In this document: piece by piece, positions 1 through 10,800 of the stretch
Layout: each line of letters begins with the position of its first letter
Position numbering within the stretch: position 1 is the first letter of the stretch
From: Rapana venosa
Lineage: Eukaryota > Mollusca > Gastropoda > Neogastropoda > Muricidae
Length of the DNA stretch: 64,000 nucleotides
Assembly: GCA_028751875.1 (NCBI GenBank)
Contig: CM054135.1
Location: 54,809,351 to 54,873,350, forward strand
Reading direction: 5' to 3'
Notes under the pieces: generated by a model
Database searches by the model: none
Told to the model about the DNA's origin: nothing
Seen by the model: only the letters and a program-made list of their open reading frames with translations
Position numbers and translations under genes: made by a program

Positions 1-343
1 ACGCCTAAGGATATAGGCCAGGCATACCTGTGCAATCTACCTTGTAACACACACACACACACATACCCAAGTGAGAGCTTAATGGCTACATGCATTATAT
101 CAATCCCTCCCTACCAATATAACCAGACAGCTTGCTGTTTGTGTACACTCTCCCCTCTCTCCATCCCCCTTACACCGTCATACGCTCTACTATCAAAGAG
201 TTTGCTGCATCCTACCACCACCACCATCACATATACGCTGCAAATGAGTTTACTACAAACGTTATCCGCCACCCACGCACCCACCCAAATAAACACACAC
301 ACACAAAACAAGAGAGGCGGCCTTTTTTCTGCATGTGATCTGC

Positions 344-344
<1 letters not shown>

Positions 345-414
<70 letters not shown>
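345..414. repeat. Uninterrupted poly-C run of 70
   Basis: Seventy C in a row by direct count. Positions 1-344 otherwise hold only (CA)n at 49-62 and 292-304 and no gene. Confidence 0.95.
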
Positions 415-1120
415 TTCCTTCCTCCACTAGGGTAAACGACGTCATCTCGTTCTGAGTCAGTACAAGTTTGCATCATTGAACACAAAATTAATGACAACAT
501 AGCTGATTCAAAAAACAAGGATAATCAGTCACAGTGACTGAGGCAGTACTTGGCGCTAATGATCTTAAGCTTGTGAAAGAATGGTAATGAGAAAGCAAAT
601 GTCGTCATACAGGGCTGGGTCATAGTGAGCTCTGATTCCTAAAACAAATCACAGTACGGGGTCAAAAACAAAAGCAGTCACGCAGAATAATCCTACTACA
701 ACAGTAACAGAAAAAAAATGGGGGTGGGAGCTTATAATGAGTTTCCAGAATAGTCGACAACATCATGCAGAACTACAACACAGTGCCCTTCCTGCATTGA
801 GGTGCCTGCAAGTCACAATGACGCATTCTTTCATCTGACGTAAACTGGTTACGTCATCAGTTCATAAAAGCACTGGGGAACTGACTCTCAAGGGAGCATT
901 GAGGTGCAAGGGCACTGCAGAGTCCCTGGCTTGACGTCTGGAGTCTGGTGGGGGGAAAAACACGAAAGAAAAAACATAATCTTTATCCAGTTACTGGGAG
1001 ATTCAGTACCTCCTATGTTCTTATATTGGGGAAAGAATTGCCCTGGAGTGAGCTTTCTCCTGCTGCAGTCTGTCATATCCTTTTTATAGATGACACCGAT
1101 CGATCAATAATAAAAGAAAA
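415..1120. other. No gene seen
   Basis: Non-repetitive AT-leaning sequence. gcattgaggtgc occurs twice, at about 797 and 897. No exon-like frame. Confidence 0.5.
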
Positions 1121-1123
1121 GAA

Positions 1124-1560
1124 ATGAGAGAGAGAGACACTGGAAGTCAGAACAAGAGACGGACAATAAGAGAGCCACATTAACGTAGAGGATAACAATG
1201 ACGCACAGAGAGACAGGGAGGGAGAGAGAGAGCAGGGAGAGAGAAAGAGAGACAGGAGAGAGAGAGAAGGGAGAAGAGAAAGAGAGAGAGAGGAGAAGAG
1301 AGAGAGAGAGAGACAGGGAGAGAGAAGAGAGAGACAGGGAGAGAGAAAGAGAGACAGGAGAGAGAGAGAGAGACAGGGAGAAAGAAAGAGAGACAGGGAG
1401 AGAGAAAGAGAGGGACAGAACCACAGACTTGACAGACAGGCAAAGCAGACAGACACAAAGATACAAGGACACAGACATGGATGGAACAGAAATAAAGTGA
1501 TGAGAGACAGACAGACTAACAGACAGACAGAGAGACAGACAGACAGAGATAAAAGGAAAC
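1124..1560. repeat. GA/GACA-rich simple repeat
   Basis: Irregular gagagaaagagagacaggga blocks grade into (GACA)n near 1500-1545. Long Arg/Glu and Ser/Leu frames here are artefacts. Confidence 0.95.
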
Positions 1561-1646
1561 AGACATGGACGAAAACAGAAATAAAGTGATTTTAAAAAAA
1601 AGAAGAAGGTTACATTGTTTTATATTACCTTGGGGGGGGGGGGGGA

Positions 1647-1930
1647 GGGTAGCCTATAACCTAGTGGTCAGAGCCTTGCCCTGGTAACCTGACGGCCCAG
1701 GATCGAGCCACTTACGGAGGTACCCGTTTAAGAGAATTTTTTACCCTGGAGTTAACATCAGTACTGACTTCATTCTCCCCAAATTCCTTGGATGAGATTG
1801 TAAACCGAGTCCTAGGGTGCTAACGCACACAGAACATTTTGCACACACGTTAAAAACCCGTTGTTGTCTTTCGGGAGAGCTGGCCTTTTCGTGCCAGTAG
1901 GAACGTATGATAAAATGTGAAAAACGGTTT
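1647..1930 (+). mobile_element. SINE family A, forward copy
   Basis: It has a tRNA-like head (acctagtggtcagagcc, then ggatcgagcc) and the family body: ctggagttaacatcagtact, gatgagattgtaaaccgagt, cgcacacagaacattttgca. It stops in an A-run after gataaaatgtgaaaaacggt. It is immediately followed by a copy in the opposite orientation. Confidence 0.85.
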
Positions 1931-1937
1931 AAAAAAA

Positions 1938-2272
1938 AATTCTTTTATTTCGAGGATAATGGTGTAAGCACTCATGTACTTTTTTCATCCAGTCCCCGTG
2001 TGTATGCAGTTGTGTAAATTTTGTCATCCGTTCCCACAAGGTCACAACGGCCTACTTTTCCGAAAAGCGGAACGGGTTTTAACGTATGCGCAAGATGTTC
2101 TGCGTGTGTTCGCACACGGGACCACGGTTTATAGTCTCATCCGAAGGACTTTTTGGGGAGAGTGAAGTCGGCACTGATGTTAACTCCAGAGGAAAAATCC
2201 TCTTGAACGGGAATCGAACTCGGGTCAGCAGATCACGAGCGCATCACGCTAACCACTAGGCTGTCCCTTCCC
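1938..2272 (-). mobile_element. SINE family A, reverse copy, nearly full length
   Basis: The reverse strand runs from the head (gggacagcctagtggttagc, B box gagttcgattcc), through the body, to the tail-1 end: actggatgaaaaaagtacat ... cattatcctcgaaataaaag. It is the best reference copy of the family here. Confidence 0.9.
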
Positions 2273-2280
2273 CGTATGCA

Positions 2281-2400
2281 CACAGGTGTTGCGTTTAGAC
2301 ACCATCCTTGAAGTTGGAATGCGGCTACCTTATATGGTAGGTAGCAACGTTCACATACGCAAAATCTGATTATTGGTGAGCCTCAGAGCTCTGGCCCAGA
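2281..2400 (+). mobile_element. SINE family B 3' fragment
   Basis: gaagttggaatgcggctacc to tctgattattggtgagcctc, adjoining the head of the reverse family A copy. Confidence 0.75.
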
Positions 2401-2401
2401 A

Positions 2402-2475
2402 CAACCCCCCCCCCACCAAAAAAAAACAAAAAAAAAAAACCCAACCCCAAAACAACAACAACCCAAAAAACCCCA
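2402..2475. repeat. C- and A-rich low complexity
   Basis: Poly-C, poly-A and caacaacaac between a SINE and the LINE target duplication. Confidence 0.8.
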
Positions 2476-2512
2476 CCTCATGTCATTTAAAAGCTAGAAA
2501 TCTAGCTGAACA

Positions 2513-3342
2513 TCATCATCATCATCATCATCATCAGTCCCGTGACCTTGTCGGTCGTGGAGGAGTCACGAAAGACGATGCCGTGGTAAGCATCCTCCAT
2601 CCATCTCGGTCCTCGGCTCTGCGCAGTAGTGCCGAGTCATTCATCCTGGTCCATTCTCTGATGTTGTCCATCCATGACTTGTTCTGTCTTCCCCTCTTTC
2701 TGCCACCTTCGAGTGTTCCCTGCAGTACTGTTTTTGGCAAAGTGTTGTGGTGGGTGACGTGGCCGAACCATGTCAGCTTTATCTTCTTGACGATGGTGAG
2801 AAGGGGTTCCTGTGGACCTGCCAGCCCTGTTATTTGGCTCTTGACAAATTCATTGGTCTTTTGTTCTCTCCAGGATATGCCCAGCAGTTTTCTATGGCAT
2901 TTTGTTTCAAATGACTGGATTCGCTTTGCTGTTTCAGCAGTCAATGTCCAGGTTTCACTTCCGTACAGCAGGATAGTCTGAATTAGGGCTTTGTAGAGCT
3001 TTAGTTTGATTGGGAAACTGATCTCTTTACTTTTCCATATGGTAGTGAGTTTTGTCATGGAAGATGTTGCCATGGCTAGTCTGACTTTGATTTCTGTCGT
3101 CGATCGCCCGTCCTTTGTGAGTGTAAAAGCGTCTACCTCCTCCAGTTGCTGGCCGTTCATGTAAATTTTAGCAGTGGCATTGCTCGTGCTGTTCACAAGT
3201 ACTTTACTTTTCTCGGAGCTCACCTCCATCCCATATGCTCCAGCTCTGTTCTCAAGTCTGGTCGTAAGGTCTTGCAGCTCTCTGTTACTTCCGCCCATTG
3301 GACTAGGAGAAGTGAGATGGACAGGATTTGGTGAGACAATGA
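2513..3342 (-). mobile_element. 5'-truncated non-LTR retrotransposon (reverse transcriptase C-terminal part) with 11-bp target duplication
   Basis: The minus strand from 3298 to 2537 encodes about 254 residues typical of the thumb and C-terminus of LINE reverse transcriptases: MGGSNRELQDLTTRLENRAG (just after the FADD box, which is lost), then YGMEVSSEKSK, KLKLYKALIQTILLYGSETW, WFGHVTHHNTL, GGRKRGRQNKSWMDNIREW and a PTRSRD end. The 3' end runs into (ATG)n. Flanks carry a perfect 11-bp duplication ctagctgaaca at 2502-2512 and 3343-3353, so the insertion is quite recent. About 40 bp at the 5' end (3303-3342) do not look like LINE protein and may be filler added at integration. Confidence 0.9.
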
Positions 3343-3529
3343 CTAGCTGAACACAAGAGTAGTAATGATATTATTCATACTATGTGGTGGTCGGATGATT
3401 ACCAGGGCAAAAGATTACTTAACAGGCCCCGCTGATTAATTCATTCACTAACTCAATGAACAGTCACATACTTGCTCAAACGTACAAGGGGTTGACATAT
3501 CTAAGCACAGGTCAGTGTGTTATTCACTA

Positions 3530-4480
3530 TTATGGTATCCATGCTATGTGACACTGACAGGAGCAATGTGGAATAATTATGGTATCCATGCTATGTTACA
3601 CTGACAGGAGCAATGTGGAATAATGATGGTATCTATACTATTACACTGACAGGAGCAATGTGGAATAATTATGGTATCCATGCTATATTACACTGACAGG
3701 AGCAATGTGGAATAATGATGGTATCTATGCTATTACACTGACAGGAGCAATGTGGAATAATTATGGTATCCATGCTATGTGACACTTACAGGAGCAATGT
3801 GGAATAATTATGGTATCCATGCTATGTGACACTGACAGGAGCAATGTGGAATAATTATGGTATCTATGCTATTACACTGACAGGAGCAATGTGGAATAAT
3901 TATGGTATCCATGCTATGTTACACTGACAGGAGCAATGTGGAATAATGATAGTATCTATGCTATTACACTGACAGGAGCAATGTGGAATAATTATGGTAT
4001 CCATGCTATTACACTGACAGGAGCAATGTGGAATAATTATGGTATCTATGCTATTACACTGACAGGAGCAATGTGGAATAATTATGGTATCCATGCTATA
4101 TTACACTGACAGGAGCAATGTGGAATAATTATGGTATCCATGCTATATTGCACTGACAGGAGCAATGTGGAATACTTATGGTATCCATGCTATTACACTG
4201 ACAGGAGCAATGTGGAATAATTTTGGTGTCCATGCTATGTTAAACTGACAGGAGCAATGTGGAATAATTATGGTATCCATGCTATTACACTGACAGGAGC
4301 AATGTGGAATAATTATGGTATCTATGCTATTACACTGACAGGAGCAATGTGGAATAATTATGGTATCCATGCTATGTTACACTGACAGGAGCAATGTGGA
4401 AAAATTATGGTATCCATGCTATTACACTGACAGGAGCAATGTGGAATAATTATGGTATCCATGCTATCTCACCCTGACAC
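3530..4480. repeat. Minisatellite, about 20 units of 45 or 47 bp
   Basis: The unit is ggtatccatgctat(gt)tacactgacaggagcaatgtggaataatt. The 45-bp form lacks two bases in gctatgttacac and mixes with the 47-bp form. Runs of 45-bp units stay open as a 15-residue repeat on the minus strand; this is a length effect, not a gene. Confidence 0.95.
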
Positions 4481-4634
4481 CCTCTGCATCAACCACTTGG
4501 TGGATAGTTTACCAACTGTATAACCAAATGTTGTTGTTATTTGTTTTGTGTTGTTTTTTTGTTCCTCAATAGTCTGTAATCTCAGTAAAACAAGCTACAT
4601 GTACATTCACGAAATGATGTTTTAGCTCTAATAG

Positions 4635-4648
4635 GCTGTGTGTGTGTG

Positions 4649-4696
<48 letters not shown>

Positions 4697-4737
4697 GTGT
4701 GTGGGTTGTGTGTGTGTGTGTGTGTGTGTAGTGATGA

Positions 4738-4768
<31 letters not shown>

Positions 4769-4784
4769 TGTAGTAGTAGTAGTA
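4635..4784. repeat. (TG)n then (TAG)n compound microsatellite
   Basis: TG 4635-4729 with a few interruptions, TAG 4737-4784. Confidence 0.95.
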
Positions 4785-5050
4785 CATAAATTTGATCCAC
4801 TCAGTTTTTGTTCATACGGCTTGGTGATATTACCACTCAAAGAAAAAAAACGGATTATGAAGTAAAGTGTCAATGGAGTGTCACGTCACTGACACAATGT
4901 GATAATGATGCAATAGATAGAAACGGCTTTAGTTGATAACCGAGCCTCGAAGGGTAGCTTCAGTAACGGGGATTATCGTAAAATCTAGATTCAGTCTTTA
5001 TTGCGAATTTCAAGCAGGCAACTGAAAAAAAGGCTTACAAAAAGCAATCA

Positions 5051-5084
<34 letters not shown>

Positions 5085-5264
5085 TACAAACGAGATGAGT
5101 AGTAGACTGTTTATTTTGAATTTACTTAGGTTATCTTCTCTTATTATTGTCAGATTTGTGGCTTCCTTCTATAACTAAATCCCTCTGATCTTTTTCAGTA
5201 CACGTGAGTTATTAACATGGCCAAAGCTGCAGAGCTTGCTTTTTAAATAAAGATTCTATTTGAA
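4785..5264. other. No gene; (CAT)n at 5048-5084
   Basis: Otherwise unique AT-rich sequence. Confidence 0.5.
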
Positions 5265-5400
5265 GAGAGAGAGAGAGAGAGCGAGCGAGCGAGAGAGAGA
5301 GAGAGAGCGCCAGTGGCATCAGTTCTCAAAGGGAAACAACTTCAATTCCTTCTCGCTTGGGGGCGAGGCAACAGAATTAATGATGTGTACAGTAATTTGG
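5265..5400 (+). repeat. (GA)n with a shared flank (also at 7016-7110)
   Basis: After the GA run, ggcatcag, ctcaa-ggga and acaacttca-tt follow in both places, so this is a dispersed repeat with an internal microsatellite. Confidence 0.5.
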
Positions 5401-5744
5401 TCACACTTTGGAGCGCTAATGATCTCTCATGCTGGCGTTTCGAGCTATAGCAACAAGAAATCTTTTTTTTTTAAACCAACAAAATAGTGCCATACTGGTT
5501 CATCAAGAGCACACAACTCTTCATCTACCCTGGTCCTGCTATTATAGCTGCGGGGGACAAGCGTGGGAAGAGAAATTGCTGACGTATTTCCCTGAGCAAG
5601 GGTCCGGGGGCGGACTGGAATAACGGACTGGAGCATCAAATTTCTGATCTGAGAATAACTGAGGGCGCTGATGGGTTCAGTTTGAAGGTCAGTGACCCTT
5701 CAAGGAGATGTTTATCCCTTGGACGGAGTCAATTAATAGCCTAA

Positions 5745-5935
5745 CACTGAGTGATAGTGATACTAACTCCACTCCAAGTCCTTCCGATAAGATTGTAATT
5801 TGGCGAAGACTGTGAGCGAAGTCCCATGCGTGAACACACGCTGAGCATCTTGCACACACACACACACACACACACACGCTTACAACCCCTTCGGTAGAAG
5901 AGTAGTCCATAGTTATGGCCCGGGTGTAATGGACG
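5745..5935 (+). mobile_element. SINE family A fragment
   Basis: Body sequence from actaactccactccaagtcc to agtagtccatagtt, with a (CA)n expansion at 5853-5878 where other copies have cacacgtt. The head is missing. Confidence 0.7.
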
Positions 5936-6034
5936 ACACAAACATACCCAGCATCCATGTACCCTGCTGATACCTGGTAAGGGGTGGGTTCGGCAAAGTT
6001 GACCTTGTCCACGATATGACCAGAGAAATGGAAG

Positions 6035-6280
6035 ACCCTGAAAAAGTCCTTCGGATGAGACTATAAACCGAGGCCCTGTGTGCGAACGCATGCAGAACAT
6101 CTTGCGCACACGTTAAAGCCTGTTCCGCTGTTCGAAAGAGTAGGCCATTGTGTGCCGGTGGGAACAGATGACAAAATTTAAAAAACCGCGTACACACGCA
6201 TACTTTTTTTTTTTTAAAAGCGCTTTGATTTGTTGCTTTACAAGATTCAGCGCTATATAAATTCCATACATTATTATTAA
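6035..6280 (+). mobile_element. SINE family A fragment with 3' tail type 2
   Basis: The body runs from gtccttcggatgagactata through cgcacacgttaaagcctgtt to ccgcgtacacacgcat. It then ends in a different tail: gcgctttgatttgttgcttt, acaagattcagcgctatata, aattccatacattattatta. Confidence 0.85.
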
Positions 6281-6399
6281 AAATTCCGGGTAATGCTCCT
6301 ACGACCGCCTCCTCGTGCAGTTAAAGGAGACGTCGGGCCATTTTCTAGAACACACACAGCCCACCTTCCCCCCCCCTCCCCCCTCTCCCCCTAGTTGAT

Positions 6400-6800
6400 T
6401 ACCTGTTCGTAAGCTTGTTACATCTTTTAGACCCCCCCCCAAAAAAAAAAAAAAAAAAAAAAAAAGATAGGAAGGGTGGTGGATGTGTGCAGTAGACTTG
6501 AGGGGTTTTGTTTCTGGAGAAAAAATTAATGGTATAGATATTTTCCTAGAGAATCAACTGCCCTTCATGGGATGATTAACGTGTTTTTGACTTGACTTGA
6601 CTTGGCAACTTCCTACTAAGCTTGTTACATCATTCAGTCACAGGCTTATGCCGTCATTCGGGGAGGGAAACCCCCCCCCCCCCCCCTCCCTCCGAAAAGT
6701 TGGGGACATATGGTGGAGGTATGCTGTAGACTTCCAGGGTTTTTGTTTGTAGGAAAAAAAAGAAGTCTAGGTGTTTTTCCCATATGAATCGCCCTCCCAG
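6400..6800. repeat. Diverged tandem duplication, about 200 bp, with poly-C/poly-A runs
   Basis: taagcttgttacatc, a C-run, then gtggtggatgtgtgcagtag and gatattttcctagagaatc in block 1 correspond to taagcttgttacatc, a C-run, atggtggaggtatgctgtag and ggtgtttttcccatatgaatc in block 2. Block 1 ends tgtttttgacttgactt, which recurs at 22880-22897. Confidence 0.6.
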
Positions 6801-7012
6801 TTCATAAGTATAAAGATGTTTTTTGTTTTTTTTTTGTGTTTTTAGTGTGTGATTTTTTGTTTTTATTTTGTCTGGTCTGTTTGGCTTTTTATTTATTATT
6901 TGCTGTTTCGTTTTACTGAAGAGGGAGAAATATAGTCTTAAGATGTTTTACTGGTCTGTCTTTTTTCTTTATAGTACACTGGTCGATCAATAAGTGACAT
7001 CACTGAGAAGTC

Positions 7013-7015
<3 letters not shown>

Positions 7016-7048
<33 letters not shown>

Positions 7049-7110
7049 CATCAGCCCCTCAAGGGAAGCAACTTCATTTCCATGGCCTTGTGAATGAGAC
7101 AGCAAAGTGA
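7016..7110 (+). repeat. Second copy of the (GA)n-flank repeat
   Basis: GA 7016-7045, then ggcatcagcccctcaaggga, agcaacttcatttcc. Confidence 0.5.
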
Positions 7111-7561
7111 ATTTTATAGCGCGTGGTCGGGTGTTGCCAAACAACATGAAGCAACATTTTTGTGGACACACAATCCCACGCACTTTGAACGACAGCCATA
7201 CGGCAATAACTTCATAATATGTTAGAATACCGATGAGACAGCAGTTATACCGCCAGCGTCGGCGATAACTGATTTGCTTGAAGATGAATCGTAAAATTGT
7301 TTGACTCATTTCTGCCCACTCCCCCATAAGGTTAATATTACCATTTGAAAGGTGGTAAAGGTCAGATAACTGGAAATTACCTCGTTATCTTTTTTGTTTT
7401 GTTTTGTTTGTTTTTTTGGCAGCACTTCATATTTCATCAATATCCGCTGATGACAAGATTGTCCGTAAAAAAAGGAAAAGAAAATGGACAGATCATTAGT
7501 CAACTTTGGTTGTTGTTTTTCCCCCTTGATTTTCGTTTTATTTCTTCCTGTTTTTCTGTCA

Positions 7562-7661
7562 TTAAACAAAAATTTGTTTGCAACCATTGTGGACATCAAG
7601 TTTCGTTTTTCCTTAAACAAAAATTTGTTTGCAACCATTGTGGACATCAAATTTCGTTTTG
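7562..7661. repeat. Tandem duplication, 51-bp period, 2 copies
   Basis: ttaaacaaaaatttgtttgc, aaccattgtggacatcaa(g/a) and tttcg occur at 7562 and 7613 with almost no change. Confidence 0.9.
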
Positions 7662-7689
7662 AAAACCTGATAAAATCTTTCTCACGATA

Positions 7690-7785
7690 TATATATAAAC
7701 ATTTTTTAAGTCATCATGATTTTTATATATTATTTAATATAATATATATTATATATATATATATATATTATATAATATAATTTTA
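7690..7785. repeat. AT microsatellite
   Basis: (TA)n-rich, mainly 7740-7780, self-complementary. Confidence 0.9.
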
Positions 7786-7844
7786 AGTATCATGACCGCC
7801 ATAGAGGAGTCCCCATTTGGGGTGTGCTTTCTTCTTTTCGCCGG

Positions 7845-7952
7845 TCGGCGTCAGACAGCAAATATTTATGTCATATGAGCAAATATGGTTGCGCTGCCGA
7901 AAAGCACCTGCAATAGGCCTAGCGCATCCTACTTGGGTGGGAAAGAATTTTC
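7845..7952 (+). repeat. Dispersed repeat F, copy 1
   Basis: gcgtcagacagcaaatattt, ttgcgctgccgaaaagcacc, cctagcgcatcctacttggg. The same order recurs reversed at 10685-10800. Confidence 0.7.
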
Positions 7953-8181
7953 TTTAAGTCTCTTGGGGAAAAAAGGAGAGAATGACCCCAAAATCATAAA
8001 ATGGGTAGAATGAGGGGGAAGGAGAAGAAAAGGAACAAGGTAGAAACAAAGAGGGGGATAGAAAAGAGGGAATTCATCGCACAGAATTTCCAGAGAGTGG
8101 GGATGCTATTTATTCTGACATACCCCGGGCATCCCCAGGTCAAAAAAATAAATTTGATTTTGGGTGAGAGTGAGAGCAATG
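7953..8181. other. No gene seen
   Basis: Purine-rich unique sequence. Confidence 0.4.
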
Positions 8182-8509
8182 TCAGTCAGACGCTAGAGCC
8201 GAGTGGTTGAGACTGTTCGATTTCAATCCCCTGAGTTCATAAAGTCGTGGGTTCGAATCTCGGCAACGGCGTCAAGCAAATTTATTTATTTTAATTTTAT
8301 TCTTTTATATCGAGGATAATGGAATAAGCACTCAGGTGCTTTTTACATCCAGTCCCCGTGTGTATGCGGTTTTGTAAATTCTGTCATCTGTTCCCACCGG
8401 CACACAATGGCCTGCTCTTACGAAAAGCGGAACAGGATTTAACGTGTGCGCAAGATGCTCTGCGTGCGTTCGCGCACGGGGCCTCGGTTTATAGTCTCAT
8501 CCGAATTAA

Positions 8510-8554
<45 letters not shown>

Positions 8555-8735
8555 GGTGTGTTTGGTGGTTGCGATCCTCCAAGTCAACTTATTAAAGTGA
8601 AGTCATGTCAGTACCTTAATTCCACTGGTGTATATGCACATGCAGAAGATCAAATATGCACGCTACAGATCCCGTAATTCATGTCAGTGCTCAGAGGGTT
8701 ACGGAAACACGAAACCACCCAGGATGCGTCGTGTA
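8182..8735 (+). mobile_element. SINE family B interrupted by a family A insertion
   Basis: The head at 8182-8275 is a well-kept class-II (Leu/Ser-like) tRNA shape: ends GACGC and GCGTC can pair, with A box gccgagtggttgagac and B box gggttcgaatctc. The B body resumes at 8572 (ctccaagtcaactt, then gatcaaatatgcacgctaca). Between them sit a reverse family A copy and a (TG)n run. Compare the uninterrupted copy at 37513-37922. Confidence 0.8.
8300..8508 (-). mobile_element. SINE family A copy nested in family B
   Basis: It reads tcttttatatcgaggataat ... gcacggggcctcggtttata ... ctcatccgaa on plus and is flanked by (ATTT)n on the left and (TG)n 8513-8553 on the right. The head end is missing. Confidence 0.85.
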
Positions 8736-8867
8736 CAAAAATGAACTGCTCTGAAGTCTGACTGTGTTGGCTGAGGCCAGCGGGCAGACCTGCACAGTTA
8801 AATGCACAGGAGAGGACCAGACGTCATGCACCCCACCAAATAAGGGACTCCTCTAAGTCCACCATGA

Positions 8868-9025
8868 CCAAAACAGACCTGGCGCAGAAGTTTTGACGAA
8901 GAGAAACGAAGGCAGCCGGAATGACATGGGTCGAACTGAAGAGGATCTCCCAAAACCGTTGGAGGGGTGTTGTTGCAGCCCTATGTTCCCCAAGGAACCA
9001 AGAGGCATAAGTCAAGTCTATGTCG
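8868..9025 (+). mobile_element. LINE C-terminal stub
   Basis: PKQTWRRSFDEE, a frameshift, then TKAAGMTWVELKRISQNRWR, GVVAALCSPRNQEA and TAA at 9008-9010. This is the typical end of LINE reverse transcriptase proteins (GRPK-TWRR ... W--V-ALC). A short duplication accatga flanks it (8861-8867 and 9026-9032), so the 3' end would be 9025. Confidence 0.7.
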
Positions 9026-9032
9026 ACCATGA

Positions 9033-9281
9033 TGACTTGAAGAAGCAACAGTTGTAAGCCTCAGTGTTGGTCATGTTTTGATGCTTTTTATATGTTTTTT
9101 TTCTGTTTGTTTCTCTTTAGATGGTTTTTTTTTAAAGGGGGGGGGGTATTGTTTATTCAGTTATTGTTTATTTTTTCTCATGCAACACATATTCACTCAC
9201 AATAATTAATATTTACACATAACACGTCACGTAGCACTAACTATCCATCCCCCTCTCTATCATACATAATTATCAGTTACT

Positions 9282-9283
<2 letters not shown>
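9033..9283. other. No gene seen
   Basis: T-rich sequence with a G run at about 9137. Confidence 0.4.
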
Positions 9284-9493
<210 letters not shown>

Positions 9494-9716
9494 CAGAGAG
9501 ATAGACCAGATAGACAGGCAGGCAGGCAGAGACAAATTATGTCATTTTTGACCCGAAACAAACGCTTCTGAAAGACTTTTAAACAAGATTCCTCTATCAT
9601 AACAAATTTCTTCATTTAATGCTTAAACAGCGTACATAAATGAGCACAATACTAAACATACTATGGCCTATTTTACAGAGTAATGTACAAGTGCAGGCCC
9701 GAGTTAGTATGTGCTA

Positions 9717-9857
9717 GCAGTAGCAGTAGTGAGAGTAGTGAGAGTAGTAGTAGTGAGAGTAGTAGTAGTAGCAGCAGCAGCAGCAGTAAAATAGTAGTAG
9801 TAGTAGTAGCAGCGGCGGCGGCAGTAGTAGTATTTTAGTAGAAGTAGTAGTAGTAGT

Positions 9858-9889
<32 letters not shown>

Positions 9890-9906
9890 TAGTAGTAGTC
9901 GTAGTC

Positions 9907-9941
<35 letters not shown>

Positions 9942-9955
9942 TGCTGTGTGTTCTA
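9717..9955. repeat. (TAG/CAG)n trinucleotide array, about 240 bp
   Basis: Runs of TAG alternate with CAG and a short CGG block. The minus-strand frames encode runs of Tyr, Thr or Leu and are not taken as genes. Confidence 0.95.
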
Positions 9956-10008
9956 GTAGTGTGTGTGTATGTGTGGTGTGGTGCGTGCGTGGTGTGCGTG
10001 CGTGCGTA

Positions 10009-10092
<84 letters not shown>

Positions 10093-10098
10093 TGTACA
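9956..10098. repeat. (TG)n array
   Basis: TG/CGTG up to about 10010, then nearly pure TG to 10096. Confidence 0.95.
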
Positions 10099-10684
10099 CG
10101 CGCTTGCACACCCTGCAGTAACGTACGAGTTGACATCAAAAACAACAACAAAGCAATGATCTAGCATATAAACAGATGAATCAAATCATGCAAATAGAAC
10201 AAACACAAACCACAGCCATAGGCACCGGGAATCTAAACCGGTGTGGGGTTCATTGTTAACAGATATAAAAAAAACCAACAACAAACAAACAAAAACAACT
10301 TGTAGTCCTGATTTGTGAAAAACACGATGCACATAAAAAAAAGCAGGAAGCAAACAGCTGACAAATGTACATTTCTTTATCTAAAAAAAAAATAATAATA
10401 AATAATCGAAGGTGGTAAAAAATGATTTTAAAAAGTAAAAATAATTGACATGCTTACAAGCTTATAAATTACAGTCAATCATAAAACCGTTATTTCCTGA
10501 TTCATAACAAACTGGAAGCATGTGGAAAACCAGAGGTCAACACTGGCACATTTACAACATAAAATAAAAAAACAACATGGGTTAGAATACTTTCCTGGTT
10601 TTCTTTTTTTTTTTAAACCATAAACCCCGAAGATTATGGGAAACCAGAAAACGAGTTGTTGGGGAAAAGGAATGAGAGCTTTGG
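10099..10684. other. No gene seen
   Basis: A-rich unique DNA. ccagaaaacgagttgttgg at about 10643 recurs as ccagaaaacaagttgttga at about 10875, a local diverged duplication. Confidence 0.4.
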
Positions 10685-10800
10685 GTAATTCCCCCCAAGC
10701 CGAAGTCGGATGCGCTGGGCCTGACTTGTCAGGCGCTTAACGGCAGCGCAATGCATTTTCGCCCAAATAACAAGCAACAATAGTTGCTGTCTGAGCGTTG
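10685..10800 (-). repeat. Dispersed repeat F, copy 2
   Basis: The reverse strand reads cgctcagacagcaactattg, ttgcgctgccgttaagcgcc, cccagcgcatccgacttcgg. Confidence 0.7.

Noticed and set aside
1073..1500. Arg/Glu-rich and Ser/Leu-rich frames
   Set aside because: Both strands of a GA-rich simple repeat; the same holds for 47531-48182, 18942-19250 and 22220-22402.
3530..4480. CRISPR-like array or repeat protein gene in the 45/47-bp repeats
   Set aside because: There are no unique spacers, the units are contiguous, and the DNA is eukaryotic. The 15-residue repeat frames break at every 47-bp unit.
8182..8275. Functional tRNA-Leu/Ser gene
   Set aside because: The acceptor stem partly pairs, but the anticodon stem does not close, and the same head leads SINE family B at 37513.
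9714..10167. Open frames encoding poly-Thr, poly-Tyr or His-Thr repeats
   Set aside because: Produced by (TAG)n and (TG)n microsatellites. The same applies to frames at 4566-4873, 9260-9615, 10886-11382, 19262-19696, 21311-21688 and 24647-24959.
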